From the NCBI GenBank assembly GCA_965267485.1, contig OZ254080.1, forward strand, positions 2,914,001 through 2,978,000: DNA of 64,000 bases. Direction: 5' to 3'. The notes below the pieces were generated by a model that did no database searches, was not told the DNA's origin, and saw only the letters and a list, made by a program, of their open reading frames with translations. Source of the DNA: JANQJA01 sp965267485. GTDB taxonomy: Bacteria; Pseudomonadota; Gammaproteobacteria; Pseudomonadales; Azotimanducaceae. Position numbers and translations under genes: made by a program. Shown one piece after another: positions 35,501-43,824 of this stretch (positions are counted from its first letter, which is position 1; every line of letters begins with the position of its first letter).

Positions 35501-36521
35501 CACGCTTTCACTCAGCGGGCGATCCGGTGACGGCATGATCAACGTTGACGGTGAAGTTGCATCACCGCTATCGAGCGACCGACGCCTCACGGCAGCCGTT
35601 CGTACCGACCGATTCCGTGCGGCCAATCGGCAAGACATCGCGCTCGTGACGTCCGCGGACGTCGAGGTCAACTATCAACGGCGCGCCACCCAGGTGCGCG
35701 GCAAGGTGACGGTGAACGATGGAAAATTCACGACCGCAGGTCTCGGCGCACGCACGAGATCCATCTCAAGTGACGTGGTCGTCGTCTCTCGCCCGCCGGA
35801 AAGCTCTCTGATCGGCCCATTTGAACTCAAACTCGACTTTGATATCGAGCAGTTTGCAGTCGATCTCTACGGCCTGAAGGGCGGGGTCGAAGGAAATCTG
35901 TCACTGACCCAGCAACCACCCGCCGCACGACGCGCGACCGGCAACGTGAATCTGGTGGGCGGAACTTTCGAGCGCTACGGCCAGAAATTCCAGGTCGAGC
36001 GCGGACGGCTGATCTTCGCAGGCCCGATCGCAACGCCACTCGTCGATGTCGTCAGCGTTCGTGAGATTGTCGAGAGCGATCGCACCGTCAGGGTCACGCT
36101 GCTGCTCTCCGGCCCTGCCAATAATCTCAAGTCTTCCATCAGCGCGTCGCCTGCCATGAGCGAATCCCAGGCGCTCTCCTATCTCGTGCTCGGGCGCCCA
36201 CTGGAATCGACGGAGCGGAGCGAGGAAGACATGCTTGGCGCGGCCGCACTTGCACTCGGCCTCCGCCAGGCGCGCGTCATCACCGAGGAACTTCGTGAAT
36301 CCCTCGGACTCGAGGAACTGACGATCACATCAAGCGGCTTCGATTCGACCTCGATCATTGGTGGCAAGCGGTTTGGAGACGACCTGTATATTGAATATGC
36401 CTACGACATCATGGGCCGAATCGGCGGGGTAACGGTGGAATATCAGCTGACTGACCGGCTCAGCTTGCAGACCCGATCCGGTGAAGCGACTTCCATGCGG
36501 CTCGTCTACTCGATCGAGTGA
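32538..36521 (+). CDS. tamB: TamB, inner-membrane-anchored AsmA-like assembly/transport protein
   Basis: A 1327-residue protein with one N-terminal membrane helix (about 12-30, LPPLLLAVLMLAFAGLW) and a very long periplasmic beta-taco made of repeating amphipathic strands. The C-terminal DUF490 domain has VTLLLSGPANNLKSSISASP, MSESQALSYLVLGRPL and the final YEYAYDIMGRIGGVTVEYQL-like strands. TamB bridges the periplasm to TamA and belongs to the group of bridge-like lipid-transfer proteins. It is longer than E. coli TamB (about 1260) but of normal design. Cotranslated with tamA. Confidence 0.96.
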   Translation: MTRRNLLRVVVYLPPLLLAVLMLAFAGLWYTEPGTRLLVSRLLPLVEGLSVERVSGTAASRLRVTNLRYQSPQIDITLAAGGFALDGYALLGARVGISRVDIDGLQIAWRNAETPEDGSEPAGIPVPIDIRPASILDIEVSVDGGAPIAIDELSGSVALRRTSISAEIDTLRQADLAVTGALAIELMQPTVISGRYRTLSAPVAASGTFDVEPDDILMTADLTAPYPATVKARLRNLERIELDATSAHGQVNARGDLALRDGPAVQLQLEGDVMKQPIEGDLTARLGDSPAADLRLLNASGANTIRASLRGAALKLDAGLEALSSLVPGLSGSASANVVLDVRSLTLDGSASASGLAFDGTPLGRGDLRFDGTVAATSFDAEWQREAMTANLGGEIAVEGGDITVRLSRSEVTTGEIEFMLTRATTLRFNDGRPSLGEACWASSLGQGELCLFEADLGERVEAGFRINDLDIRGVSVPEAAGRLEMQGGIVQAQATASLLTVGERVFNDVSIRADGPIDALAIEANAETPWTDQTALLNARLIVDPANVNIEALTFNHANNRLEASGRLEIDTRQLTADVQGSWLGQPVSGDIAFDIDGLTGNATARVGDDASLSLAAEANSLDVAFVIDSLQALDEQAYGAVEGGAVIKLEPQSVSAWLNARQLYYGTNDIESLTATAIGGSNQPVHVAVGLGGITAGGVWLGNGLATAIGTLSDLNLTALLQSDSWRFETSAQAAIDGSNVDGRIESGELDAIGRTWNINAPVEFRVRDGTADASPHCWQGEASALCVTAARYDRQSAEFRASLDKAPIRIRGLPWAPEVNIDGEADLDIEISARAPFGANNVTANASLDVPALAVRYFDEETMDWRLTGEAEVAAGVLEASLVARADDQNHVNLSASIPDLTEPTRYRANANLESNTLSVVTAFVPSLDRAEGTIGASARVDTLGAQPIADFRVAVEEGASIVVPAAGIEVQNIAFNARGDADRITLSLSGRSGDGMINVDGEVASPLSSDRRLTAAVRTDRFRAANRQDIALVTSADVEVNYQRRATQVRGKVTVNDGKFTTAGLGARTRSISSDVVVVSRPPESSLIGPFELKLDFDIEQFAVDLYGLKGGVEGNLSLTQQPPAARRATGNVNLVGGTFERYGQKFQVERGRLIFAGPIATPLVDVVSVREIVESDRTVRVTLLLSGPANNLKSSISASPAMSESQALSYLVLGRPLESTERSEEDMLGAAALALGLRQARVITEELRESLGLEELTITSSGFDSTSIIGGKRFGDDLYIEYAYDIMGRIGGVTVEYQLTDRLSLQTRSGEATSMRLVYSIE

Positions 36522-36525
36522 TGCC

Positions 36526-37560
36526 TCAGGCCTTGTCGTCGTCCGCCTCGAGTTGCTCCGAGAGGCGCTTGACGCGACGCTCGATGACATCGCGTTCATG
36601 GTCGAGATTCTGCGCCTCCGCCGGTCGCTCCTTCCTGAGTTCTGCGATTTCCTTGAGGCGCGCTTCCGCATCCGCAATGGTCTGCTTGAGGGTCTCCCGC
36701 TCCGCGGCACTTTCAGCCTTGTCGAAAATCACGTCTTCCGGTGACGCCTCGTCGGGCTGGGGCTGTTTCTCACGATAGCGGCGCGGAATCACTTTCGTCT
36801 GCGGGTCCATGACGCGCTGGTTCATGAAGTTCGGCGACACAATCTCGACGCCCGCGGTGTGCAGCACCTGCAGGATGCTGCGGCGAAGATTCGATTTGGT
36901 GGTCAGCAATCGGGTGACGTCGGTCGTGAACCCGCCAACGCGATAGGTCACCGAAAAATCATTCAGTTCGACAACGAGGACAAACGCGTCCGTGAGCCCG
37001 ATTTCGGTTGCCGCCTCTTTCAGCAGTTCCTCAATGCGCACGTGCGATATGTCATAGCCAAGCGAGAGCTCTGCCGAAATGATCGTGCCTGATTCGTGAA
37101 CGACCGTGAGCGGATTATTCACAAGGAACAGGTTTGGCACTGTCGCCAGATCACGATCCTGGGTCTGGATCTCTGTGTGAAACAGGCCGCGTTCGGTGAC
37201 TCGACCGAAGTACTCCTGACAGTGAATGAAGTCACCGGGACGAAAGCTGTTCACGGCGCGCAGCATGAGGCCTGCCATGATATTTGACACAAACGTCGTC
37301 GACGACAGCGCAATCACACCGGTGATGACGATACCCAGCAGGCTGAGTATCTGGCCGCGACTCGTCTCGCTGATCGGCAGGCTGAAAATGACCGCCAGCA
37401 CGCCGGTCGCCGTCAGCGCCAGCATCAGTGCCTGACGGCCGACGCTCAGTTCGCCGGTGAGGTTGCGCCGGATGAAATGATTGGCAACCGCCAGCACCAG
37501 AAAGACGATGCCCGCGGTAACCGCGAGCGGAACGAACTGGATGAGGTCTTCAGCTACCAT
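36526..37560 (-). CDS. MscS-family mechanosensitive ion channel
   Basis: A 344-residue small-conductance channel. Three N-terminal helices precede the pore helix GIVITGVIALSSTTFVSNIMAGLMLRAVN (in parts) and the beta domain FRPGDFIHCQEYFGRVTERGLFHTEIQT. The C-terminal 75 residues are a charged coiled coil (ESAAERETLKQTIADAEARL, ERRVKRLSEQLEADDD), longer than in E. coli MscS, and probably trimerise or gate. It protects against osmotic downshock. The stop lies 4 bases from the tamB stop. Confidence 0.93.
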   Translation of the reverse strand: MVAEDLIQFVPLAVTAGIVFLVLAVANHFIRRNLTGELSVGRQALMLALTATGVLAVIFSLPISETSRGQILSLLGIVITGVIALSSTTFVSNIMAGLMLRAVNSFRPGDFIHCQEYFGRVTERGLFHTEIQTQDRDLATVPNLFLVNNPLTVVHESGTIISAELSLGYDISHVRIEELLKEAATEIGLTDAFVLVVELNDFSVTYRVGGFTTDVTRLLTTKSNLRRSILQVLHTAGVEIVSPNFMNQRVMDPQTKVIPRRYREKQPQPDEASPEDVIFDKAESAAERETLKQTIADAEARLKEIAELRKERPAEAQNLDHERDVIERRVKRLSEQLEADDDKA

Positions 37561-37568
37561 GCCGTCGC

Positions 37569-38123
37569 CTATTCGTTGAGGTTCTTCGCCTTCCAGTACT
37601 TCGTGCCCTGCAGCGTGGCCTGCAGCGCGAGACCGGTTTCCGTCAGCTGGTACAGCGTCACGCCGTTGATGGCGGTACCGGCAAGGTTTTCTTCACCGCC
37701 CTTGTCGCTCGCCTTGGCCGCCGCATCGGCCTGGCCGGAGAAGTCCCAGCCGTACTCGACGAAGTTGTCGAGCGCCTTGCGGGTATGAAAGATGAAGATA
37801 CCGCGAAAGTCCTTCAGCCCGAGCCCGATACCGACACCGGCAGACGCCATGTTCATGAATGTGTCTTCGCCGGTGCGGTTGTCGTGGACAACGCCGCGGC
37901 CGCCGCCCGCCGAGAACATGACGATGTTGATTCCCACGTTGGAGAAGACGGCATAGCCCTCTGCGTCCCGGATTTCACGCTTGGCAGCGGGCTTCTGCGC
38001 ATAGAGGTTTTCGAGCACCTCCGCCCGCATTTCCAGCACCTTGTTTCGCTGCTTCTCGGACGCTTCGGCCGCGGCACTCAGCACCACGAGGCAGGCAACC
38101 AGACTCATTATCAGAAATCGCAT
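37569..38123 (-). CDS. SYLF (Ysc84-like) domain protein, exported
   Basis: A 184-residue protein. A signal peptide (MRFLIMSLVACLVVLSAAAEA) is followed by the lipid-binding SYLF domain: YAVFSNVGINIVMFSAGGGRGVVHDNRTG, MNMASAGVGIGLGLKDFRGIFIF and a C-terminal GTAINGVTLYQLTETGLAL (read in parts). Members bind phospholipids; the bacterial role is unclear. The ATG at 38123 has a better ribosome-site distance than the GTG at 38132. It precedes the mscS-type gene with a gap of 8 bases and probably shares its transcript. Confidence 0.88.
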   Translation of the reverse strand: MRFLIMSLVACLVVLSAAAEASEKQRNKVLEMRAEVLENLYAQKPAAKREIRDAEGYAVFSNVGINIVMFSAGGGRGVVHDNRTGEDTFMNMASAGVGIGLGLKDFRGIFIFHTRKALDNFVEYGWDFSGQADAAAKASDKGGEENLAGTAINGVTLYQLTETGLALQATLQGTKYWKAKNLNE

Positions 38124-38197
38124 CGCTGACACTCTTTGGAAAATTGATCATTTATCTGCGACAGTCTACTTGATTCAGGATTCAACCGGACCGACGA

Positions 38198-39265
38198 ATG
38201 GCGAACAAGCGCGTTGTGGTGATTGAAGGGGAAGATGCCTCGCCGGAGGCCATGCAGCCCGCGGTGGCATTGCTGAAGGCAATGGACCTGCCAATCGATT
38301 TTGACTATCCGCTTGTCGGGATACCGGCAAAGGAAGCAACCGGCACGACCTTTCCCGATGCGGCACGCGACGCGATCGACGCGTCAGACGCCACATTCTT
38401 TGGCTCGACCAGCGGCCCCAGTTCTGCAGCACTGTTCTATCTGCGCTGGGGCAAGCAAACCTACGCGAATGTCAGGCCCTGCAAGTACCTGCCCGGCTAT
38501 CGAAGTTCACTCGCGAAACCGGAAGGCGTCGACTTCATCATCCTGCGCGAGAACCTCGAGGATATGTACATCGGTATCGAAGGCGAGATTGAGGATCTGG
38601 CTCACCTGAACCTGACCTCACGCACGGCACGAACATCGCTCGCCAGCATGGCGCCCGGCAAGTTTGCCATCAAGGCGATCACCGAGAAGGGTTCGGAGCG
38701 GGTAATCCGCTATGCATTCGAACTCGCACGAAAACGCGATGGCATGAAGAAGGTCACTGTGGCGTGCAAGTACAACATGCTGCCCACAGCGGACGGCCTC
38801 TTCCGGGACATTGGCAAGAACGTCGCGGCGGAATACCCCGACGTTGCGCATGAAACCTACATCATCGACGACTTCTGCTACCGCATGAATGCAGATCCGC
38901 ACCAGTTCGACGTCTGCGTCATGCCCAACCTCTACGGTGACATCATGTCCGACGGCGCCGCCGGGCTCATCGGCGGGCTCGGGCTCGCGCCCTCGGGCTG
39001 CTATGGCGACGATTATGCCTACTTCGAATCCGCACACGGCACCGCGCCCGACATTGCCGGGCAGAACATTATCAACCCGACCGCGACGCTGCTGTCGGCC
39101 ACCATGATGCTGGACTACTTGAAGATGCCGGAGGCAGCAGCGCGACTCAATGATGCGATCGCGCGCGTCTATGCTAACGGCAACGTGCTGACGCCCGACC
39201 AGGGGGGCAATGCAACCACTGATGAGTTCTGCGACGCTGTGGCACGAACCATGGCTGGCACTTAG
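38198..39265 (+). CDS. Isocitrate/isopropylmalate dehydrogenase family protein
   Basis: A 355-residue beta-decarboxylating dehydrogenase: FIILRENLEDMYIGIEG (substrate arginine region), VTVACKYNMLPTADGLF (catalytic Lys), the signature VMPNLYGDIMSDGAAGLIGGLGLAPS and the cofactor loop ESAHGTAPDIAG. The N-terminus (RVVVIEGEDASPEAMQPAV) is shortened and altered compared with LeuB (no canonical GDGIGPE: it reads EGEDASPE). The likely activity is on isocitrate or a related 3-substituted malate with NAD. A second, unrelated isocitrate dehydrogenase lies at 1-2026. Confidence 0.88.
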   Translation: MANKRVVVIEGEDASPEAMQPAVALLKAMDLPIDFDYPLVGIPAKEATGTTFPDAARDAIDASDATFFGSTSGPSSAALFYLRWGKQTYANVRPCKYLPGYRSSLAKPEGVDFIILRENLEDMYIGIEGEIEDLAHLNLTSRTARTSLASMAPGKFAIKAITEKGSERVIRYAFELARKRDGMKKVTVACKYNMLPTADGLFRDIGKNVAAEYPDVAHETYIIDDFCYRMNADPHQFDVCVMPNLYGDIMSDGAAGLIGGLGLAPSGCYGDDYAYFESAHGTAPDIAGQNIINPTATLLSATMMLDYLKMPEAAARLNDAIARVYANGNVLTPDQGGNATTDEFCDAVARTMAGT

Positions 39266-39272
39266 CACAACC

Positions 39273-39330
39273 ATGCGCGAAGCGTGCGCCGAAGTCCCTG
39301 AGGCCCTTCGCTGCGCTCACGACGAGGGCG
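39273..39330. repeat. Extragenic palindromic repeat, copy c
   Basis: The stretch contains GTGCGCCGAAGT, CCTGAGGCC and TTCGCTGCGCTCA followed by CGAGGG. It matches the second half of the copy at 43843-43915 (GCCGAAGT, CTGAGGTC, TTCGCTGCGCTCA, GCGAAGG). The stop codon and last residues of the DUF3089 gene at 39317 fall inside it. Confidence 0.55.
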
Positions 39331-40480
39331 ACACCGTGTTCGCGTTCAGGTAGGCCGCAACGCGATCCTTGGCATTCTGCCGAATATCCATGTAGAACAG
39401 CGCGTAATCCAGCCCGTGATAGTTGCCACCCGGCGGCCCCTCCGAGATGGGCCCACCCGACTGGTCAGCCACGAACAGCGTGCCATCACGGCACTGGGCC
39501 CACGTGTGATTGGGCACAGGGGCCTCAAGCGCCGTAAACGTGACACCCCGCGGCGCATTGTCGATATCCAGGCTGATGTTGTAGGGGATCGTGACCGGGA
39601 CGGCACCGATATTCTCGCTGGCAGGCGCGCGATCCCCGTTGACCGCCCAGGTCAGCGGGTTCGTGCACAGGCTGTCTTCCTCGCGTTCAACACCGCTGCC
39701 GCCCTCAGCCCAGGTATCCCAATGCACCACGCACCCGGTCTGTGTCGCACTGAGGCAGGGCTTCACATCCTGCATGCCCGCAAAGTAGGCCTCACTCCAG
39801 GCGATCATCACGCTGCCGATCGGATAGGCCGCGACCATGCGAGAGTACAGTTCGGTGCCATCAATTCTTTCCGCGAGCAGCCGCTTGAGGTGATGTGATC
39901 CCTGCGAATGGCTCGCCAGTATGAACGGCCGGCCCTCGCTGTAGTTAGCCAGGAAGTGGTCGAACGCGCGCTCGACGTCGGCGTAGGCGAAGCCGAGGAT
40001 TCGTTCACGCACATCCTCGTCCTGAAAGTAAGTATAGATCGTCGCTTCGCGGTATCGCGGCGCGTAAACATTGCAACAACCGTTATAGGCGCTTGCCTGA
40101 TAGGCCAGCATCCAGTTCGTGTTTTCCTCCGCAGCGCTGTCCGGATCCATGGGGGAATGCCAGGTCGCGCCACTCAGGTAACCCGTTGGATGAACGAAGA
40201 AGACGTCAACCGGAGAATCGCCTTGCTCGAACTCGCGCACGACACCCTGTGGCACGAGATCGGCGGGATCGTCCATCGAGGGCAGCGCGGCCCAGAACTG
40301 GCGATCGGCATAGTCTGGCGCGTCGACAGCCAGCGACGGCTCGAACTCGTGATCGGGGCCGTTGCTCGAGACGAAGTACATGAACAGCCACTGCTGTGCG
40401 ATCCCTGTGGCGAACAGGAGGGCAGAGACGACAAAGAGCGTAATGAAGGCGCCCAGCACAATTTTGACGGTACGACTCAT
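39317..40480 (-). CDS. DUF3089 family alpha/beta hydrolase
   Basis: A 387-residue protein: N-terminal membrane anchor (KIVLGAFITLFVVSALLFATGI), then VDVFFVHPTGYL, YAPRYREATIYTYF, and the nucleophile elbow ILASHSQGSHHLKRLL with the Ser of HSQGS. This is the DUF3089 lipase-like family, usually periplasmic. The ATG at 40480 has AAGGAGA 6 bases upstream; the frame is open to 40813 but that overlaps the VanZ-like gene. The last residues (SPSS) and stop come from the palindromic repeat that abuts the gene. Confidence 0.9.
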   Translation of the reverse strand: MSRTVKIVLGAFITLFVVSALLFATGIAQQWLFMYFVSSNGPDHEFEPSLAVDAPDYADRQFWAALPSMDDPADLVPQGVVREFEQGDSPVDVFFVHPTGYLSGATWHSPMDPDSAAEENTNWMLAYQASAYNGCCNVYAPRYREATIYTYFQDEDVRERILGFAYADVERAFDHFLANYSEGRPFILASHSQGSHHLKRLLAERIDGTELYSRMVAAYPIGSVMIAWSEAYFAGMQDVKPCLSATQTGCVVHWDTWAEGGSGVEREEDSLCTNPLTWAVNGDRAPASENIGAVPVTIPYNISLDIDNAPRGVTFTALEAPVPNHTWAQCRDGTLFVADQSGGPISEGPPGGNYHGLDYALFYMDIRQNAKDRVAAYLNANTVSPSS

Positions 40481-40496
40481 GGCACTCTCCTTCTGA

Positions 40497-41486
40497 TCAG
40501 CCCGCAGTATAGCCCCGTCGGTAGGTGATCGCCGCTCCAATGGCGAACCCGACGAGAATACCGGCAACATCCGCCGCGATATCCAGCGGCTCGGCGTTGC
40601 GGCTCGGCAGGTATAGCTGAACGACCTCGACAGCAATGCCGAAGAGGCCGAAACCAAGCAGGGCCCAGACTGCCTGGCGCAACGAGAACACGCGGTTCGC
40701 GCCAGCATACACCGCTGATACCAGCGTAAACGCAATGAAGTGGTCGATCGGCAATTCGGGCGAAGCGAGACCCACAGCGCCGTATATGGCATCGCGCAGC
40801 GTCGCGGGAACAAGCATCAACAGACAGGCGGGTACTGCAACCAGCAACGTCCACCCGCCACTCGAGCGCCAGAGCGCGAGCGCCGCACCCGCAGCGACGA
40901 GGAGCCACCCGGCGATGCCCGCGGCCAGCAATGCCTGAAAGCCCCACCAGACGCTGGCACCGTGCATCGAAACACGGTGTACCTGAAACGTGCCCGTACT
41001 GCCCGGCAGTTCGCACTCGACACGGAGCATTCCGGCCCGGTCAGGCACTCGGACGACGCCGGCATAGTGGGTCCGCGGGATCGACTGCTCAATTTGCAGC
41101 AGCGGCGCAAACCACTCAAAACGCGCATCGCCCTCGGGCTGTTGGTAAGCGTCACAACGCGCGACCTGCTTGCCGGGCTCGCCGATCACAAGATCGGAGG
41201 TGCTCGCTTCGATGACGTACGCGAGGTGCGTGCCGTTCGGCCGCCCGAAATCCTGCAGGATCGCCGGCGAGAGTCCGGCATCGCGGGCCGCAATTATCGC
41301 AATTCCGTCCTGTTCGGGCAGAGGCAACCGGCGCCATTGCCAGTCCGCCGGATTGGCAAACGAGGGGCTCAACAGCAACTCGGAGGATGACCGTTTGAAG
41401 GGGTCTGTTGTGAGGTGGACGGCCAGGGTCACGGCGGTCATGAACAGCGCGGCTGCCAACAGGCGCCACCGCAGAGACTGGCCCAA
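40497..41486 (-). CDS. VanZ-like membrane protein
   Basis: A 329-residue protein. A first helix (about 8-25) precedes an extracytoplasmic domain of about 150 residues with two cysteines (ARCDAY, RVECEL). Five C-terminal helices form a VanZ-like domain: IDHFIAFTLVSAVYA, then LFGIAVEVVQLYLPSRNAEPLDIAADVAGILVGF (in parts), with the family's Glu and Asp pair. VanZ-like proteins are linked to teicoplanin resistance in Gram-positives, but most bacterial members have no known role. It lies 7 bases after the response regulator and 16 bases before the DUF3089 gene. Confidence 0.85.
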   Translation of the reverse strand: MGQSLRWRLLAAALFMTAVTLAVHLTTDPFKRSSSELLLSPSFANPADWQWRRLPLPEQDGIAIIAARDAGLSPAILQDFGRPNGTHLAYVIEASTSDLVIGEPGKQVARCDAYQQPEGDARFEWFAPLLQIEQSIPRTHYAGVVRVPDRAGMLRVECELPGSTGTFQVHRVSMHGASVWWGFQALLAAGIAGWLLVAAGAALALWRSSGGWTLLVAVPACLLMLVPATLRDAIYGAVGLASPELPIDHFIAFTLVSAVYAGANRVFSLRQAVWALLGFGLFGIAVEVVQLYLPSRNAEPLDIAADVAGILVGFAIGAAITYRRGYTAG

Positions 41487-41493
41487 CCCGAGG

Positions 41494-41955
41494 TCAGCGA
41501 TCGCCAGCGTCGCCCTCGGCGTCGTTGCTCAACTGATCGATTGCTTCGCGCAGGCGCTTGATCTCTGCCCGCTCGCGATCTGCCGCACGCAACTCATCAC
41601 GAATGGCAGCAAGAAACTCCTCGGTTTCCCAGGGCTTGGTCATGTAGCGATTGACGCGACCCTCATTGATCGCCTTCATGGCATGTTCGAGATCGGCGTG
41701 CCCGGTAATGATCACTCGACGCGTCGACGGGAAATCGACCGCCAGCAGGTGCATGAGCTCGATGCCATCGATGCCCGGCATTCGCATATCGCTGATGACC
41801 AGATCGAAACTCCGCCTGTTGCAGGCTGAAAGCGCTTCTTCACCGGAGTGGGCAACCGTGATGTCGTCGGTGAGCTGCAGCATGAGCTGCTTCAGCAGAC
41901 GTGCGACGGCCTCGTCATCATCGACGACCAGGATGCCTGGAGATCGTTCAGCCAT
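41494..41955 (-). CDS. Response regulator, receiver-only with C-terminal coiled coil
   Basis: A 153-residue CheY-like receiver: acidic residues in VVDDDEAV, phospho-acceptor Asp56 (DLVISDMRMPGIDG), Thr in VIITGHAD and Lys in RYMTKPWETEEF. The YMTKPW block resembles RpfG/HD-GYP-type receivers. Instead of an output domain it has about 35 charged helical residues (RAADRERAEIKRLREAIDQL). The start is ATG at 41955. No cognate kinase is next to it. Confidence 0.9.
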   Translation of the reverse strand: MAERSPGILVVDDDEAVARLLKQLMLQLTDDITVAHSGEEALSACNRRSFDLVISDMRMPGIDGIELMHLLAVDFPSTRRVIITGHADLEHAMKAINEGRVNRYMTKPWETEEFLAAIRDELRAADRERAEIKRLREAIDQLSNDAEGDAGDR

Positions 41956-42086
41956 GAAAGGGTTCCTGCGCACAGGTTTTGGCTGATTGTAAACGCCGGC
42001 GGCGCCAATTGCAGCGTATGCGTGCCCTTCCGTCTCACACGTTGCGTTAGTATTGCCCACTTGATCGCCAACCGAACACCCAAACT

Positions 42087-43430
42087 GTGACTGTACTGCT
42101 GAACCTCGCGCTCTTCATCGCCCTGACGGCCGCTCTCGTCTGGCTGGGCTCCCTGGGCTGGACGCTGGGGCGACGCGTGCTGGCCGGGCTCGTTGTCGGC
42201 GCCGGATTTGGCCTCGGCCTTCAGGTCATCTACGGCATCGATGCCGAAATCGTCGCCAACACGCTGCTCTGGACCAACGTTGTGGGGCAGGGCTACGTCA
42301 ACCTGCTCAAGATGATCGTCACTCCCCTCGTTCTGGTCTCCATGGTGGCCGCAGTCGTGAAACTCGACGAGATCGCGACCCTCGGCAAGGTGGGTGGTCT
42401 CGTGATCGGCGTACTGGTCGCGACTACCGCCGTGTCCGCACTGATCGGCGTACTGATGGCAGCAAGCTTCGGCCTGAGTGCAGAAGGACTGACCGAAGGT
42501 GAGCGCGAACTGAACAAGGCAGAGGCCCTCGTTGCCAGTCAGGACCGGCTCAGCGACATGACGCCAGCCGACATGATCGTGAGCTTCATCCCGGACAACA
42601 TCGTCGAGGATCTGGCGGGACTGCGCTCCACCTCGATCATCGCGGTCGTCATCTTCGGCATCCTGGTGGGGATTGCCGGTCTCCTGGTGACGCGCGATGA
42701 CCCCGAACAGGGGCGCGCCTTCCGACACTTCGTAGACGTCGCGCAGACCGTCGTGCTGAAGCTGGCGCGCCTGATCATCGGGCTGACACCCTTCGGCGTC
42801 CTCGCACTCATGACCAAGGTCACGGCCACATCAAGCGGCAGCGATATTCTGAACCTGCTCGGCTTTATCGTGGCGTCCTATGTGGCGATTGCCATGATGT
42901 TCGCCGTTCACGCCGTATTGCTGATGCTGAACGGCACGAACGTGCTTTCATACTTCCAGCGCGTATGGCCGGTGCTCGCATTTGCGTTCACCTCACGAAG
43001 TTCAGCTGCAACGATCCCGCTGAATGTCGAGACGCAAACCCGGGCCCTCGGCAATGATCCCGCGGTGGCCAACGTCTCGGCCAGCTTTGGCGCGACAATC
43101 GGGCAGAACGGGTGTGCCGGCATCTATCCCGCGATGCTCGCCGTGATGGTCGCGCCGACTGTGGGCGTGGACCCTCTCACAACAGGCTTCATTGCGACGC
43201 TCGTGGCGATCATTGCCATCTCGTCTTTCGGCGTCGCCGGCGTCGGCGGCGGCGCGACCTTTGCCGCATTGATGGTGCTGCCAGCCATGGGGCTGCCGGT
43301 GACGCTGGTGGCGCTGCTCATCTCCATCGAGCCGTTGATCGACATGGCGCGAACCGCGCTCAACGTCAATGGCGCGATGACGGCGGGCACGCTGACCGCG
43401 AAGTGGCTCGGCCTGCGCGAGCCGCGCTGA
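42087..43430 (+). CDS. Dicarboxylate/amino-acid:cation symporter, TcyP-like
   Basis: A 447-residue DAACS-family transporter. The blocks LLKMIVTPLVLVSMVAAVVKLDE, FAFTSRSSAATIPLNVETQ (serine-rich re-entrant loop) and NVSASFGATIGQNGCAGIYPAMLA match the L-cystine transporter branch (TcyP/YdjN) more than GltP. It takes up an amino acid with a cation. The start is GTG at 42087. It is divergent from the response regulator by 131 bases. Palindromic repeat copy d begins at its stop codon. Confidence 0.88.
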   Translation: MTVLLNLALFIALTAALVWLGSLGWTLGRRVLAGLVVGAGFGLGLQVIYGIDAEIVANTLLWTNVVGQGYVNLLKMIVTPLVLVSMVAAVVKLDEIATLGKVGGLVIGVLVATTAVSALIGVLMAASFGLSAEGLTEGERELNKAEALVASQDRLSDMTPADMIVSFIPDNIVEDLAGLRSTSIIAVVIFGILVGIAGLLVTRDDPEQGRAFRHFVDVAQTVVLKLARLIIGLTPFGVLALMTKVTATSSGSDILNLLGFIVASYVAIAMMFAVHAVLLMLNGTNVLSYFQRVWPVLAFAFTSRSSAATIPLNVETQTRALGNDPAVANVSASFGATIGQNGCAGIYPAMLAVMVAPTVGVDPLTTGFIATLVAIIAISSFGVAGVGGGATFAALMVLPAMGLPVTLVALLISIEPLIDMARTALNVNGAMTAGTLTAKWLGLREPR

Positions 43431-43469
43431 CCCTCGTGCTGAGGCTCACGCGCAGCATGCGCCGAAGTA
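43431..43469. repeat. Extragenic palindromic repeat, copy d
   Basis: A 39-base sequence beginning CCCTCGTGCTGAGGCTCACG and ending GCGCCGAAGTA, identical base for base to 43843-43881. The two copies flank the zinc-ribbon membrane gene at 43471-43749. Confidence 0.85.
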
Positions 43470-43470
43470 C

Positions 43471-43749
43471 CTAGGAGTCATCGTAATGCTTCAGCGGTAA
43501 CCACCGAATCATCAGGGTGCGGTAGAAAAACGTGAACGCAATGATCATCGCAAGACTCAGGAATCCGGCTGTCCCGTGACCTTGATTGAAGAAAAAGGTG
43601 ACCAAAATCGCGAGCACCACCGGAATGCCTGCCGACCAGAAGAAGTCGACCTCGATCGTCTTGCCACACGTGTCGCAAATTGCGCCCGCATGAAGCGACT
43701 CAACACTGACTCGCCCCCGCTTGCACGCTGGGCACGGCCTCTTCGCCAT
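43471..43749 (-). CDS. Small zinc-ribbon membrane protein
   Basis: A 92-residue protein. A zinc ribbon at the N-terminus (PCPACKRGR, then AICDTCGKTIEV) is followed by two hydrophobic segments (VVLAILVTFFFNQG, FLSLAMIIAFTFFYRTLMI). GAGGA stands 6 bases before the ATG at 43749. I do not know its function; the layout suggests a small integral membrane protein with a cytoplasmic metal site. It is flanked on both sides by the identical 39-base repeat. Confidence 0.65.
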   Translation of the reverse strand: MAKRPCPACKRGRVSVESLHAGAICDTCGKTIEVDFFWSAGIPVVLAILVTFFFNQGHGTAGFLSLAMIIAFTFFYRTLMIRWLPLKHYDDS

Positions 43750-43824
43750 CGGAGTCCTCATCGCCGCTCGGCGGTTGTAAACAGCTTAGCGCGTTCGTTA
43801 CAAAATGTGGCCCTTAGGCACATG

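Noticed and set aside
40481..40813. N-terminal extension of the DUF3089 gene
   Set aside because: It runs into the VanZ-like gene on the same strand; a membrane anchor and ribosome site mark the start at 40480.
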